NCBI GenBank assembly: GCA_963724665.1
Contig: CAVRVH010000012.1
Location: 620,001-684,000 of the forward strand
Origin: DASUPK01 sp963724665
Lineage (GTDB): Bacteria > Actinomycetota > Thermoleophilia > Solirubrobacterales > 70-9
Length of the DNA: 64,000 bases
Reading direction: 5' to 3'
Shown: one piece after another, positions 34,419 through 42,705 of the stretch
Position numbering within the stretch: the first letter of the stretch is position 1
How the letters are laid out: every line of letters begins with the position of its first letter
Position numbers and translations under genes: made by a program
The notes under the pieces: model-generated
What the model was told of the DNA's origin: nothing
The model's database searches: none
What the model saw: the letters and a program-made list of their open reading frames with translations, nothing else

Positions 34419-34467
34419 CGCCCATGCAGTATCGCCGCCAAGAGTGCTGCTTTCCATGCAAAGCAGC
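34419..34467 (-). promoter_or_regulatory. Hairpin H1 (34446-34467) plus cassette leader of the fused protein
   Basis: H1 arm GGAAAG, 16 bp, GATACT, GCATGGGCG, ATG. The in-frame ATG in the H1 loop would add 13 residues. This is the last canonical H1-leader unit of the array. Confidence 0.5.
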
Positions 34468-34556
34468 CATCCCGCGGAAGCGGACCCAATCTTGCTTGGC
34501 GAGGATGACTGCCGCAGTGACCGTCCAGCGTCCTCCGTTTCGCTAGTCCTTGGCGA

Positions 34557-34702
34557 GGTACTAAACGGGGTACTAAACGGAGCGAACCTGAGCGAACTGA
34601 GCGAAACTCACCTGAACTGAGCGAACCTCAGCTGACCTCGATTCGCCGCCTGAGCGCGAATTGTGGTCCAGGTGGTCGCCGGTTCGAGTCCGGTCGCTCA
34701 CC
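34557..34702 (+). repeat. tRNA-His attachment scar with doublet
   Basis: 34660-34702 has the 3' half of a tRNA-His: anticodon loop part TTGTGGT (GTG), then the 3' anticodon strand CCAGG, a T arm GCCGG-TTCGAGT-CCGGT and acceptor CGCTCAC with CC. No 5' half precedes it. About 80 bp upstream is a doublet GGTACTAAAC-N2-GGTACTAAAC (12 bp period, 34557-34578). So an element integrating in tRNA-His also ended here. Confidence 0.7.
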
Positions 34703-34734
34703 CTCAAGTTCGTCCCCCTGCGGTAAGCAACGCG

Positions 34735-35340
34735 CTAGGCGCCAGGAGTTGGATCCGCAGCGATGCTCGGCCGCGGGCGGATCGGCGCGCGAGCCGGCGT
34801 CTTGGTTCGGCGCCCGTAACGAAGGATGAGCAGCGCCAGGATCGGCACAGCGCTGCACGCGACCATGATCGTGAACCAGAGGCTTGCCCCGTCGGTTCCC
34901 GAACCGAGTGAGTGCAACACGGCCAGAACGTAGACGACGACGGTGGCCTGGTGGATGCGCCTCCAACGACGTGCTCCAATGCGGCGTCGAACGTAGAAGG
35001 TGGGTCCCAGTAAGAGCGCCAGATACCCGGCGAGGATGCCGAGCCCGGTCCACGCCGGCCTATAGCTCAGAGTGAAGGGAATCGTGATCCCGGTAACGCC
35101 CGGGTTGAGAAAGCTGTCGCCGAGAAGCAGCGCACCATGCGCGCCGATGGCCGCCAGACCGGCGAGGGCAATCTGCTGGTGGACCTTGAGCACCTTTCGC
35201 TTCATCCCGGGAGGCCATGAGAAGCGAGAGGCCAGGACGAGCCCGAGGATGACAGCGCTCGCAATCAACACAAAGGCAACGATCCCGGCGGAGCGAGACG
35301 CAAGCCACCACGGATAGTTGGCCGGATCCGGCTCAGTCAC
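34735..35340 (-). CDS. Ferric-reductase-like transmembrane protein
   Basis: 201 residues from GTG 35340. Six predicted helices with paired His: HQQIALAGLAAIGAHG in the third helix region and HQATVVVYVLAVLHSL later. This is the bis-haem pattern of the ferric reductase-like/YedZ domain that moves electrons across the membrane. The C-terminus is basic (RYGRRTKTPARAPIRPR). Its start overlaps the stop region of the next upstream gene (35333-35563), so it is part of a tight operon. Confidence 0.82.
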   Translation of the reverse strand: MTEPDPANYPWWLASRSAGIVAFVLIASAVILGLVLASRFSWPPGMKRKVLKVHQQIALAGLAAIGAHGALLLGDSFLNPGVTGITIPFTLSYRPAWTGLGILAGYLALLLGPTFYVRRRIGARRWRRIHQATVVVYVLAVLHSLGSGTDGASLWFTIMVACSAVPILALLILRYGRRTKTPARAPIRPRPSIAADPTPGA

Positions 35341-35563
35341 CTCCGCCGCCCTCCCCTTCAGGCTCCTGCTGGCTCGCGGGTGGGGCGGAATTGCTGGGGG
35401 CAGCAGTCTGCGGGCCACCCACCGAGACCCGGGTCGGCCCGCTGAACACCGTGTAGGCGGCGAGGGCGGCGAGGGCGACCACGACCAACACGGCAGCGAT
35501 CCGCACGCTCAGGCTAGGACCTTCCGAGCTGGCCACCGGTGGGCTGGAAGAGTGCGCACTCAT
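35333..35563 (-). CDS. Small single-pass membrane protein
   Basis: 76 residues. Ser/Pro-rich cytosolic start, one helix (SVRIAAVLVVVALAALAAYTVF), then an outer Pro/Ser/Gly-rich tail ending GEGGGGD. Its ATG overlaps the stop of the 35560-35877 gene. No cofactor motif. Probably an accessory piece of the electron-transfer cluster. Confidence 0.6.
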   Translation of the reverse strand: MSAHSSSPPVASSEGPSLSVRIAAVLVVVALAALAAYTVFSGPTRVSVGGPQTAAPSNSAPPASQQEPEGEGGGGD

Positions 35564-35877
35564 GGGGGGACGGGAGACGTTCGGCTCACGACCTGGGTCG
35601 CCTGCTGGGTCTTCGATCCCTTCGCGAGCGGTTGGCTGCTCGACTGCACCGCCGGACCTGGGCCGAGCGCGGGATCTCGGCCATTCCGAACCTGAATCGC
35701 CAGCAGTGTCAGCACGATGAAGAACAGCCCCAGACTCGCCGTGATCACCGCGAGGGGGCTCGGCAGCGGCCGCCGTTGCGGACGAGGCGTCTGAGCCTCC
35801 CGTGCTCCCGGTTGCCCATTGGTCGGCTCGGCCGGGCGAGCGGTGGGGGGCTCCGGGGTCATGGATGGCTCGGGCAT
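35560..35877 (-). CDS. Pro-rich single-pass membrane protein
   Basis: 105 residues: a Pro/Thr-rich cytosolic part of 40 residues, a helix PLAVITASLGLFFIVLTLLAIQV, then an external tail GRDPALGPGPAVQSSSQPLAKGSKTQQATQVV. It overlaps the next gene by 4 bp. The tail has Thr and Ser, but no D-x-[ST]-G-A-T flavinylation motif that ApbE would use. Confidence 0.6.
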   Translation of the reverse strand: MPEPSMTPEPPTARPAEPTNGQPGAREAQTPRPQRRPLPSPLAVITASLGLFFIVLTLLAIQVRNGRDPALGPGPAVQSSSQPLAKGSKTQQATQVVSRTSPVPP

Positions 35878-35885
35878 CTCTGTCC

Positions 35886-36455
35886 CTAGTCCTCTCCGCA
35901 GACCCTGAAGCCATAGCCCCGAGCGAAGGCCGATACCGATCGGCTCAAATCATCGAGCTGGCCCTGAAGTGCCTGAAGTCGTGCGATGTCGAGCGAGGTA
36001 AGCGCGTTGCGGATCTCGCCACGCAGGGCGAGCTGCCGGTTGATCACGTCAAAGACATTCGCACGAAGCAGTTGGCTCTCGCCCGGAGGGGGCGGAACGG
36101 TCTGTATTCGCCGAAGCTCCGCCTCTCCCGAGGTGATGGTGTCCTCGTAGGCCCTGCTTGCCTCCTGTACGTCCGTCGAGCCCGCCACGCGCTCTCGAGC
36201 CGAGCTGCGCTCCGGGTCGAGATTGCTGCAGATACGATCCACTCGCGCTATGTACGCGCGCCGCGCTGGATCCGTGACCTTCGCAATAGCCACCCGTTTC
36301 GGGCTGGAGGCTTGGGTGGTCTGCGTCGTTGGCGTGACGGCGACAGTCTGGCCTCCCTCGCTCTCCGCGCGCCGGCTGTCGCCGCCGCAGCCGGCGAGGA
36401 TGACAAGTGCCAGTGATCCCGCGGCGGTGATCATCAGTGTTCGGGGAGGGAACAC
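35886..36455 (-). CDS. Lipoprotein, helical, unknown function
   Basis: 189 residues. Lipobox LVILAGC (Cys about 23). After a Thr/Gln-rich linker the mature part is all helix: RRAYIARVDRICSNLDPERSSARERV, ending ARGYGFRVCGED. One Cys in RICSN and one near the end, as in the lipoprotein at 23604-24113. 6 bp downstream of the ferredoxin stop, so it belongs to the operon. Confidence 0.78.
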   Translation of the reverse strand: MFPPRTLMITAAGSLALVILAGCGGDSRRAESEGGQTVAVTPTTQTTQASSPKRVAIAKVTDPARRAYIARVDRICSNLDPERSSARERVAGSTDVQEASRAYEDTITSGEAELRRIQTVPPPPGESQLLRANVFDVINRQLALRGEIRNALTSLDIARLQALQGQLDDLSRSVSAFARGYGFRVCGED

Positions 36456-36461
36456 GAGCTG

Positions 36462-36668
36462 CTAGGGATAGACCTGCTCGCCGGTCTGGTCGTCGATCAC
36501 CGAGATCGCCGTCGAGGGGCACGCCTCGGCCGCTTTCATGATCAGATCCTGTGGACCGTCGCCGATCACATGCGCGGTTTCGTTCAGGGCGAACACATTC
36601 GGGGCGAGGTCAACGCAATCACCATGGGCGGCACAGGCGTTCTCGTCGATCTGCGGCACGTACGTCAT
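36462..36668 (-). CDS. Small [3Fe-4S]/[4Fe-4S] ferredoxin
   Basis: 68 residues. Cluster ligands Cys12, Cys18 and Cys50 in CAAHGDC...CP; the usual second Cys is His15, as in ferredoxins that serve cytochrome P450 and related oxygenases in actinomycetes. The NVFALNETAHVIGDG strand also fits. Soluble electron carrier; here it sits upstream of the membrane reductase and may feed it from the cytosol. Confidence 0.9.
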   Translation of the reverse strand: MTYVPQIDENACAAHGDCVDLAPNVFALNETAHVIGDGPQDLIMKAAEACPSTAISVIDDQTGEQVYP

Positions 36669-36818
36669 CTCTCACTCACCCCTCTTGGTTAGTGACGGAG
36701 AGTCCGGTCAGGTCTGCCGACTCTAGGGTCGGTTCCGACCCGTCACATCGGTGGTCCACCCGGGACGTGCTCTCGGTAGTTGCCCACATGGCCGGCGGGG
36801 GCAGGCACGGGCGAACGG

Positions 36819-37781
36819 TCAGTGAGGCTCGATCCGTACGCGCGGGGGATCGTGAAGCGGGCCGATGCGCTGGACGCTGCCGTCGTCCCGGACGACTAGA
36901 CCACCGTGCTCGCTGAGGAACGCGGCTGCCCCGTCGGGGCCGCTGAGCAGTGCAGCTTTTGCGAGCACGTCAGCCTCGAGCGCGGTCGGCGCACGCGCGG
37001 CCGCGCAGATCAGGCCGGTCCAGGCGGGCCGGCCGGTGGCCGGATCGATCAAATGGTGCGCATGTGTGCCGTCGGGAAGCCTCCACAGACGCGCGTCCAG
37101 GCCGGATGTCGCGATTGCACCACGCTCGAACGCGAATGCCTCGGCGGCAGCGCCACTCAGCGGATGACGGATCTGGAGCTCGATCGGCGCCCTGTCGGGA
37201 AGCTTGCCGCCCACCCGCACATCTCCGCCGCAATCGATGACGTAGCGCGCGTAGCCCGTCAGCCGTTGGCCGACCAGGTCGGCGGCCAGACCTTTGCCGA
37301 TGCCGCCGCTGTCCAACTTCACCGGCGGGGGCCGCCTGATCGCGCCCTCGTCCTCGAGCACTCGGATGCGACGCCATGCCGGATCGGGAGCGGGACCGGC
37401 CGGGCGCCGAGGCGGGGCGGTGGCGAGGGCGGACTCGAGCGGCTCCGAGGCGATGCCGCTGCGTGACTCCGCATAACCCGCAGCCTCGAGGTGGGGCAGG
37501 AGGGTCGGATCCACAAGGCCGCCCGTGTGCTCGGCGGCCCACAGCCCGGCCGAAACCGCGGCGCGAAGCAAGGGGGAGGCTGGAACCACCTCGCGGGGAT
37601 CGCGGTTGAGTCGAGAAAGCTCGCTGTCGTGCTTGAAACGGGACAGCTCGCGATCGAATTCGGTCAGCTGGGCTTCAACGCTTTCCGCCATCACAGCGGG
37701 CTCGGGCTGGCCGTCCTCGATTCGTGCTCCGATCAGAACGCGGATCTCGGTCCCCATCGTGTGGAAGCGTCGTTCGAACAA
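36819..37781 (-). CDS. apbE: FAD:protein FMN transferase
   Basis: 320 residues. ApbE transfers FMN from FAD to a Thr or Ser of exported redox proteins. Motifs: FHTMGTEIRV at the N-terminus, DPTLLPHLEAAGY, KLDSGGIGKGLAADLVG, DCGGDVRVGG, and HHLIDPATGRPAW with the metal-binding Asp/Thr. No signal peptide is visible, so it may act in the cytosol or be exported otherwise. First large gene of the leftward electron-transfer cluster; no flavinylated partner domain is seen nearby. Confidence 0.92.
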   Translation of the reverse strand: MFERRFHTMGTEIRVLIGARIEDGQPEPAVMAESVEAQLTEFDRELSRFKHDSELSRLNRDPREVVPASPLLRAAVSAGLWAAEHTGGLVDPTLLPHLEAAGYAESRSGIASEPLESALATAPPRRPAGPAPDPAWRRIRVLEDEGAIRRPPPVKLDSGGIGKGLAADLVGQRLTGYARYVIDCGGDVRVGGKLPDRAPIELQIRHPLSGAAAEAFAFERGAIATSGLDARLWRLPDGTHAHHLIDPATGRPAWTGLICAAARAPTALEADVLAKAALLSGPDGAAAFLSEHGGLVVRDDGSVQRIGPLHDPPRVRIEPH

Positions 37782-37808
37782 CCCGCGGATCTTGACGGCT
37801 GCCGCGGG

Positions 37809-37997
37809 TCAGGCAGCGGATGCGGCCTCCGGAAGCGATCCGTCGGCCGGGGCGAGTGGCGTTGGCCGAGCCGACCCGCGCTCCTTGGCCGGCCGGACCA
37901 CCCCCCGGGGTCTGGGCCTTCTCCATGCGCGCCGCGCATCGATTCGCATCTGAGCGACGAGGTAGTGATCGCTGCGGTCGTGTTCTGCGTTGTCCAT
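37809..37997 (-). CDS. Small basic hypothetical protein (doubtful)
   Basis: 62 residues: MDNAEHDRSDHYLVAQMRIDARRAWRRPRPRGVVRPAKERG..., ending LPEAASAA. It ends 28 bp before apbE on the same strand. No homologue known to me. The Arg/Pro-rich content could equally be a chance reading frame in GC-rich DNA. Confidence 0.3.
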   Translation of the reverse strand: MDNAEHDRSDHYLVAQMRIDARRAWRRPRPRGVVRPAKERGSARPTPLAPADGSLPEAASAA

Positions 37998-38615
37998 CCG
38001 ATGCCTCCGGTGCCGGGGATTCGTGGTCGGATCCTCGGTTGGTTCCTGAAAGGCCGGAGAAGGGCTTCCGAAAGATTGGATCAAGCAGACCCGGTCTTTG
38101 CCCGGCGTTTGTGTGGAGCTTTCACTTCCCTTGGCAACCCCCAGCAACCCTGGCACCGTGACCAACAGACGAAGCGGAACAATCGCAGTGCAAGGACACT
38201 CGAGTCAGTATCGAGCTGGTTCCGACGCCTGCGTTCATGGGAATCCAATGCGTCTCAGGCTGATCGAATACACGCGTTACGGCACCTGGATCGGATGCGT
38301 GGACTGTGGTACGTCATGGCTGATCCGAGTTCCCAGCTAGTGCCCGCCCCGATTCCAGTCTGAGAAGCGGAAGCGGGGATCTGCGCCCGAGACCGCGGGC
38401 ACTGGGCCACCAGCTCGCTGTGCGAACAGCGAGCGCCAGCTCGAAAACGCCGCTTTCCATGCAAAGCAGCGGTGGTGGGTCGTGAAGCGGATACCCCCCT
38501 CCCAAAGCAAAGCTTGCGCTCGCTCCTAACGAGCGGTTAGGCTCGACGCGACGGTGCTTCGGGGACTCCGGCGGATGTACGGGCCACGCGGGAAGCGTGA
38601 TTCAAGTCGCGACTC
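37998..38615. other. Intergenic region without supported gene
   Basis: No convincing coding frame. It contains a short plus-strand frame ending at 38340 (ending RYGTWIGCVDCGTSWLIRVPS) that I could not support, an inverted motif GCTCGCTGTGCGAACAGCGAGC (38414-38435, two arms of GCTCGCTG/CAGCGAGC), and hairpin copy o. The divergent promoters of apbE and of the monooxygenase gene must lie here. Confidence 0.4.
38450..38470. repeat. Hairpin H1, copy o
   Basis: CCGCTTTCCATGC then AAAGCAGC. Preceded by the GCGAGCGCCAGCTCGAAA motif also seen before copy g. Confidence 0.7.
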
Positions 38616-39731
38616 ATGAGAGATGAAATATTTTCGAACGGTTCGACCCGCCGCGCCGAGGTGGGAGTCCTGGTCATCGGTGCTGGCCAGGCCGGCTTGG
38701 CCGTGGGCTACAAGCTGCGTAAGCGCAGAGTGTCGCTTCAGATAGTCGACGCCGCGGATGAGATCGGCGCTGTCTGGCGCAGCCGCTGGGACTCGCTGCG
38801 GCTCTTCACCGCGGCCCAGTACGACTCGCTGCCAGGGATGGAGTTCCCGGCGCCCCGGGACAGCTACCCGGGCAAGGACGAGGTCGCGGACTATCTCCAG
38901 GCCTACGCCGCGAAGTTCGAGCTGCCGATCCGGCTGGGTGCGAGGGTCACCTCGCTGGCGGCGGACGACGACGGTTATCTCGCCGAGACCGATGCTGGAT
39001 CGTGGCGAGCGAAGAACGTCGTTGTTGCCACAGGGCCATTTCAGGACCCACGCATGCCGTCGATCGCTGGTCAGCTTGATCCGGAGGTTCGGCAGATGCA
39101 CAGCGTCGACTACCGCAGCCCGGAATCAGTTGAGAACGGGCCCGTCCTCGTCGTCGGCGGAGGCAACACTGGCTTCCAGATCGCCAAGGAGCTCTCAGGC
39201 CCGTATGAGGTTCACCTGGCGATCGGCTCGCGCCAGACCCCGCTTCCACAACGGATCTTCGGCCGGGATCTCTTTTGGTACCTCGAGGTCACCGGGCTGA
39301 TCCGCAAATCGGTCGAAACGCGAATTGGCCAGCGTCTCTCAAGCCGCGAGACTCTGATCGGATCGTCCCCAAGGACCCTGCCCCGTCGCTACGGGGTCAC
39401 TCTGCACGGACGCGCTCTCGAGGCCACGGGATCGTCTGTGAGCTTTGACGACGGACCCACCCTCAACCCCGGGACTGTGATCTGGGCCACTGGCTTCAAG
39501 CCCGACTACTCATGGATCAAGCTGCCGGTGCTCGGCGAGGACGGGCGGCCCCGACACAAGCGCGGGGTGACCGATTCGCCCGGTTTCTACTTCCTGGGCC
39601 TCTCTTGGGAGCACACCAGAGGATCGGCGCTGCTGGGCTGGGTCAAGGACGACGCCGCGCACATCGCTGAGCAGATCAGCGTCTCCAGCCCAACGCAGCC
39701 CGCTGAACCCGTCATCGCGCACGCCAACTAA
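38616..39731 (+). CDS. Flavin-dependent monooxygenase/oxidoreductase (CzcO-like)
   Basis: 371 residues. Two Rossmann motifs: GAGQAGLAVGYKL (FAD, about 23-35) and VVGGGNTGFQIAKEL (NAD(P)H, about 177-191), plus ATGFKPDYSWI near the C-terminus. The order fits class B flavoprotein monooxygenases of the CzcO/YpdA type. The multicopper oxidase starts 20 bp downstream, so they are probably co-transcribed, which suggests a metal-linked role. Confidence 0.88.
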   Translation: MRDEIFSNGSTRRAEVGVLVIGAGQAGLAVGYKLRKRRVSLQIVDAADEIGAVWRSRWDSLRLFTAAQYDSLPGMEFPAPRDSYPGKDEVADYLQAYAAKFELPIRLGARVTSLAADDDGYLAETDAGSWRAKNVVVATGPFQDPRMPSIAGQLDPEVRQMHSVDYRSPESVENGPVLVVGGGNTGFQIAKELSGPYEVHLAIGSRQTPLPQRIFGRDLFWYLEVTGLIRKSVETRIGQRLSSRETLIGSSPRTLPRRYGVTLHGRALEATGSSVSFDDGPTLNPGTVIWATGFKPDYSWIKLPVLGEDGRPRHKRGVTDSPGFYFLGLSWEHTRGSALLGWVKDDAAHIAEQISVSSPTQPAEPVIAHAN

Positions 39732-39751
39732 CACCCGCAGGAGAAATTCGA

Positions 39752-41437
39752 ATGAAGCAGACCTCCGAGAACTTCCCAACCGAAGTCGCCGATCTCCCGG
39801 GAGTGCAACCCACCGAGCTGGTGGAACTCGCCGATGGCGATGAGTTCGAGCTCAGGATCGCTCCGGTGGTCAAGCAGCTCGGCGACTCCCGCGTGCGAAT
39901 GCTGGCCTACAACGGCTCGATCCCGGGCCCGAGCCTGCGAGTCAAGGAGGGCTCTGAGATCGACGTCAAGGTTGTCAACCAGGGCGACATGGAAGGGACC
40001 GTGCACTGGCACGGCCTGCGCCTCGAGAACCGGTACGACGGAACCCACGAGACCCAGACTCCGATCCCGGTTGGCGGCAGCTTCACCGCCCGAGTCGCGT
40101 TCCCAGACCCCGGTGTGTACTGGTACCACCCGCACATCCGCGAGGACTACGGCCAGGAAATGGGCCTCTACGGCAACGTCATTGTCGAGCCCTCAGACCC
40201 CGACTATTGGCCGCCGGTTCACCGGGATGTGGCTCTTACCCTGGACGACATCCTGCTGGAGGACGGCAAGGTGGCTGCCTTCAGCCGCACCGAGACCACG
40301 CATTCGGCGATGGGCCGCTTCGGCGATGTGCTCCTGGTCTCCGGCGAGACCGACCTCGCACTCACTGCGAAGAGGGGCGAGGTGGTGCGCTTCTACTTCA
40401 CCAACACCGCCAATACCCGCGTCTTCAAGGTCAAGCTCCCGGGGGCGCGGATGAAGCTGGTCGGGGGCGACAGTGGTCACGTCGAGCGCGAGGAGGTGGT
40501 CGACGAGGTCATCCTGGCGCCCTCGGAGCGGGTGGTGGTCGATGCTCTCTTTGTCAAGTCCGGTGAGCTGACTCTCGAGCACCACACTCCGGGCCGCGTC
40601 TATCCGCTAGCCACGATCAGCGTCAGCGATGAGCAGGCCGAGCCCTCGCTCGAGGCTGAGTTCGAGACGCTGCGAACCAACGCCGACCTCGCCGCCGAGC
40701 GGGAGCGCATTCAAGAGGACGACCTCGAACGCGAGCCCGACAAGAGCCTGGCATTCATCGCCGAGATGGACATGGGTGCTCCCGAGGGCGAGGGCCCGGT
40801 CGTCTACGCCTGCCCGATGCACCCCGAAGTCGTCCAGGAGGCGCCGGGCAAGTGCCCGCAGTGCGGGATGAAGCTGCTCGCGGTCGAGGCCTCCTACACC
40901 TGCCCGATGCACCCCGAGGTCATCAGCAGCGAGGCCGGCCATTGTCCGGAGTGCGGCATGAAGCTCGTGCCATCACAGCTGGTCAGCGAGGCAGGCGGTG
41001 GTCATAGCCATGAGCACTCACACTCGACCGAAGGCGGGATCGAGTGGGAGGACGACATGGTCGACGTCAACAAGCTGACCACGCCAGCCAACATGCGCTG
41101 GAAGCTGATCGATCGCGAGACCGACGCCGAGAACCGAGCGATCAACTGGCGATTCCAGGTCGGAGACCGAGTGAAGATCCGCCTGCTCAATGAGATGGCC
41201 GGTGACCACCCGATGCACCACCCCTTCCACATCCACGGGGCCGGCCGTTTCCTGACCCTCGCCCGTGACGGCGTCGTCGAGCCCAATCTGGTCTGGACCG
41301 ACACTGTGCTGATACCGGCCGGGCAGACGGTCGACATCCTGCTCGACGTCACTAATCCGGGCCTCTGGATGGCCCACTGCCACATCGCCGAGCACCACGA
41401 GAGCGGGATGATGTTCAGCTTCGAGGTGACCGAATGA
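39752..41437 (+). CDS. Multicopper oxidase with two CPMHPE heavy-metal-binding modules
   Basis: 561 residues. Copper ligands in order: HWHG (85-88), WYHPH (124-128), HHPFHIHG (489-496), and HCHIAEHHESGM (542-553, Cys543 as T1 ligand). Between the cupredoxin domains are two heavy-metal-binding modules, CPMHPEV...CPQCGMKL (354-375) and CPMHPEV...CPECGMKL (384-405), followed by a His-rich HSHEHSHS run (418-425). I see no signal peptide or Tat motif. Likely copper or other metal oxidation/detoxification. The insert is unusual for the family. Confidence 0.9.
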   Translation: MKQTSENFPTEVADLPGVQPTELVELADGDEFELRIAPVVKQLGDSRVRMLAYNGSIPGPSLRVKEGSEIDVKVVNQGDMEGTVHWHGLRLENRYDGTHETQTPIPVGGSFTARVAFPDPGVYWYHPHIREDYGQEMGLYGNVIVEPSDPDYWPPVHRDVALTLDDILLEDGKVAAFSRTETTHSAMGRFGDVLLVSGETDLALTAKRGEVVRFYFTNTANTRVFKVKLPGARMKLVGGDSGHVEREEVVDEVILAPSERVVVDALFVKSGELTLEHHTPGRVYPLATISVSDEQAEPSLEAEFETLRTNADLAAERERIQEDDLEREPDKSLAFIAEMDMGAPEGEGPVVYACPMHPEVVQEAPGKCPQCGMKLLAVEASYTCPMHPEVISSEAGHCPECGMKLVPSQLVSEAGGGHSHEHSHSTEGGIEWEDDMVDVNKLTTPANMRWKLIDRETDAENRAINWRFQVGDRVKIRLLNEMAGDHPMHHPFHIHGAGRFLTLARDGVVEPNLVWTDTVLIPAGQTVDILLDVTNPGLWMAHCHIAEHHESGMMFSFEVTE

Positions 41438-41472
41438 CGAGCGGGACCCAGTGAGCACCTAGGCTGCTGGTT

Positions 41473-42516
41473 GTGGCCGCACCCGCGCGTCTACAGGCCG
41501 CATTGGAAGACCAGATTTCTGCCGGCGCCCCCGGGGCGATCGCAAGTATCGAGGCGCCCGGCGCGGGCCTCGTCTGGACAGGCTCGGCCGGCCGCCTTAC
41601 CCGTGAGGAATCCCGCAACCTGCAGCCCGACGACGCCTTTCGGATCGCGAGCGTCACGAAGAACATGACCGCCAGCGTCGCAGTGCGGCTTGCTCACGAT
41701 GGCCGGCTGGCTCTGGACGATCCCCTCGATGGCCAGTTGGAGTCGGAATTGCTCAATCGCTGGCGCGCCTTCGAGGATCTACCACGAACGACGCCCCGCC
41801 AGCTGCTCGCGCACACCTCGGGCCTGCCAAATTACTTTGGAGACGAGGCATTCCTCGCCCGGGTCAAGCAGGATCCAGACCGCGCCTGGGATCCGGCCGA
41901 ATTCGTCGATCACGTGGCCGAGCGCTCCAAGCCGGACTTTCGCCCCGGCGAAGGCTTCAGCTACTCCGACACTGGCTACACCGTGATCGGAATTCTGCTC
42001 GAGCAGATCACGGGACAACCGCTTCACTCGATCTATCGAGAAGTCGCCTTCGACCCGCTCGGAATGGAGGGGACGTGGCTCGAGGGGCACGAGCCGTCAC
42101 GGCAGCGCGAGATTGCCCACCACTACGACGGCGAGGTCGACATGACCGAGCTTTCGCCGACGATCGATTGGGCCGGAGGCGGCCTCGTCACGACCGGCCC
42201 CGACTTGACGAGTTGGGTGCGAGGTTTGTGGTCGGGGCAGATCCTCGACTCCGATGGACTCGAGGAGCTGACCAGCTGGACGGCCGGCACGTCTTTCCCA
42301 CCTGGACACCCGGTGCGCTACGACGACTACGGATTGGGTACCGGACGTGTCGTCGTGGAGGGAGTAGAGCTGATCGGTCACACCGGGTTCATCGGTGCCT
42401 TCGCCTTTCATGCGCACGAGTACGACGCGGTGCTGGTCGGGACCCACAATCAGTCGCAAGTCGATCGCTGGCCTCTGGTCGGCGCGCTTTGCCGGGAACT
42501 GCGCCACATCACCTGA
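41473..42516 (+). CDS. Serine beta-lactamase-fold hydrolase
   Basis: 347 residues from GTG. Class C/D-alanyl carboxypeptidase-like fold: nucleophile S60-V-T-K63 in FRIASVTKN, YSDTGY as the Tyr motif (about 165-170), and GHTGF in place of the KTG triad (about 297-301). No signal peptide. Esterase or peptidase of unknown substrate; in line with the family, not necessarily a beta-lactamase. Confidence 0.88.
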   Translation: MAAPARLQAALEDQISAGAPGAIASIEAPGAGLVWTGSAGRLTREESRNLQPDDAFRIASVTKNMTASVAVRLAHDGRLALDDPLDGQLESELLNRWRAFEDLPRTTPRQLLAHTSGLPNYFGDEAFLARVKQDPDRAWDPAEFVDHVAERSKPDFRPGEGFSYSDTGYTVIGILLEQITGQPLHSIYREVAFDPLGMEGTWLEGHEPSRQREIAHHYDGEVDMTELSPTIDWAGGGLVTTGPDLTSWVRGLWSGQILDSDGLEELTSWTAGTSFPPGHPVRYDDYGLGTGRVVVEGVELIGHTGFIGAFAFHAHEYDAVLVGTHNQSQVDRWPLVGALCRELRHIT

Positions 42517-42705
42517 GCGATTGGCTTCTCGCCCTGATGCTCCGCGCTGAGCCTCACTCTGGGCAGCTAACGGGATACCTCCATTTGCATGAAAGCGGCG
42601 ATCTCCCGATTCGCGTGCCCGGTGCTGCGCGCGACGAGATGTCGCAAGTAAGTGCGGGTTGACCGCGCTCGAATCCACGGTTAGGGTCCGAAAGCCGTCT
42701 ACGAC

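Noticed and set aside
21414..34467. Regular-looking repeats as a CRISPR array
   Set aside because: Units are self-complementary hairpins at irregular distances (hundreds of bases to kilobases) with genes between, and there are no cas genes.
21600..34467. Integron-type cassette array
   Set aside because: Boundaries are SnoaL coding ends plus small hairpins; I see no attC core (RYYYAAC/GTTRRRY) and no integron integrase. The cassettes may still recombine, but by another route.
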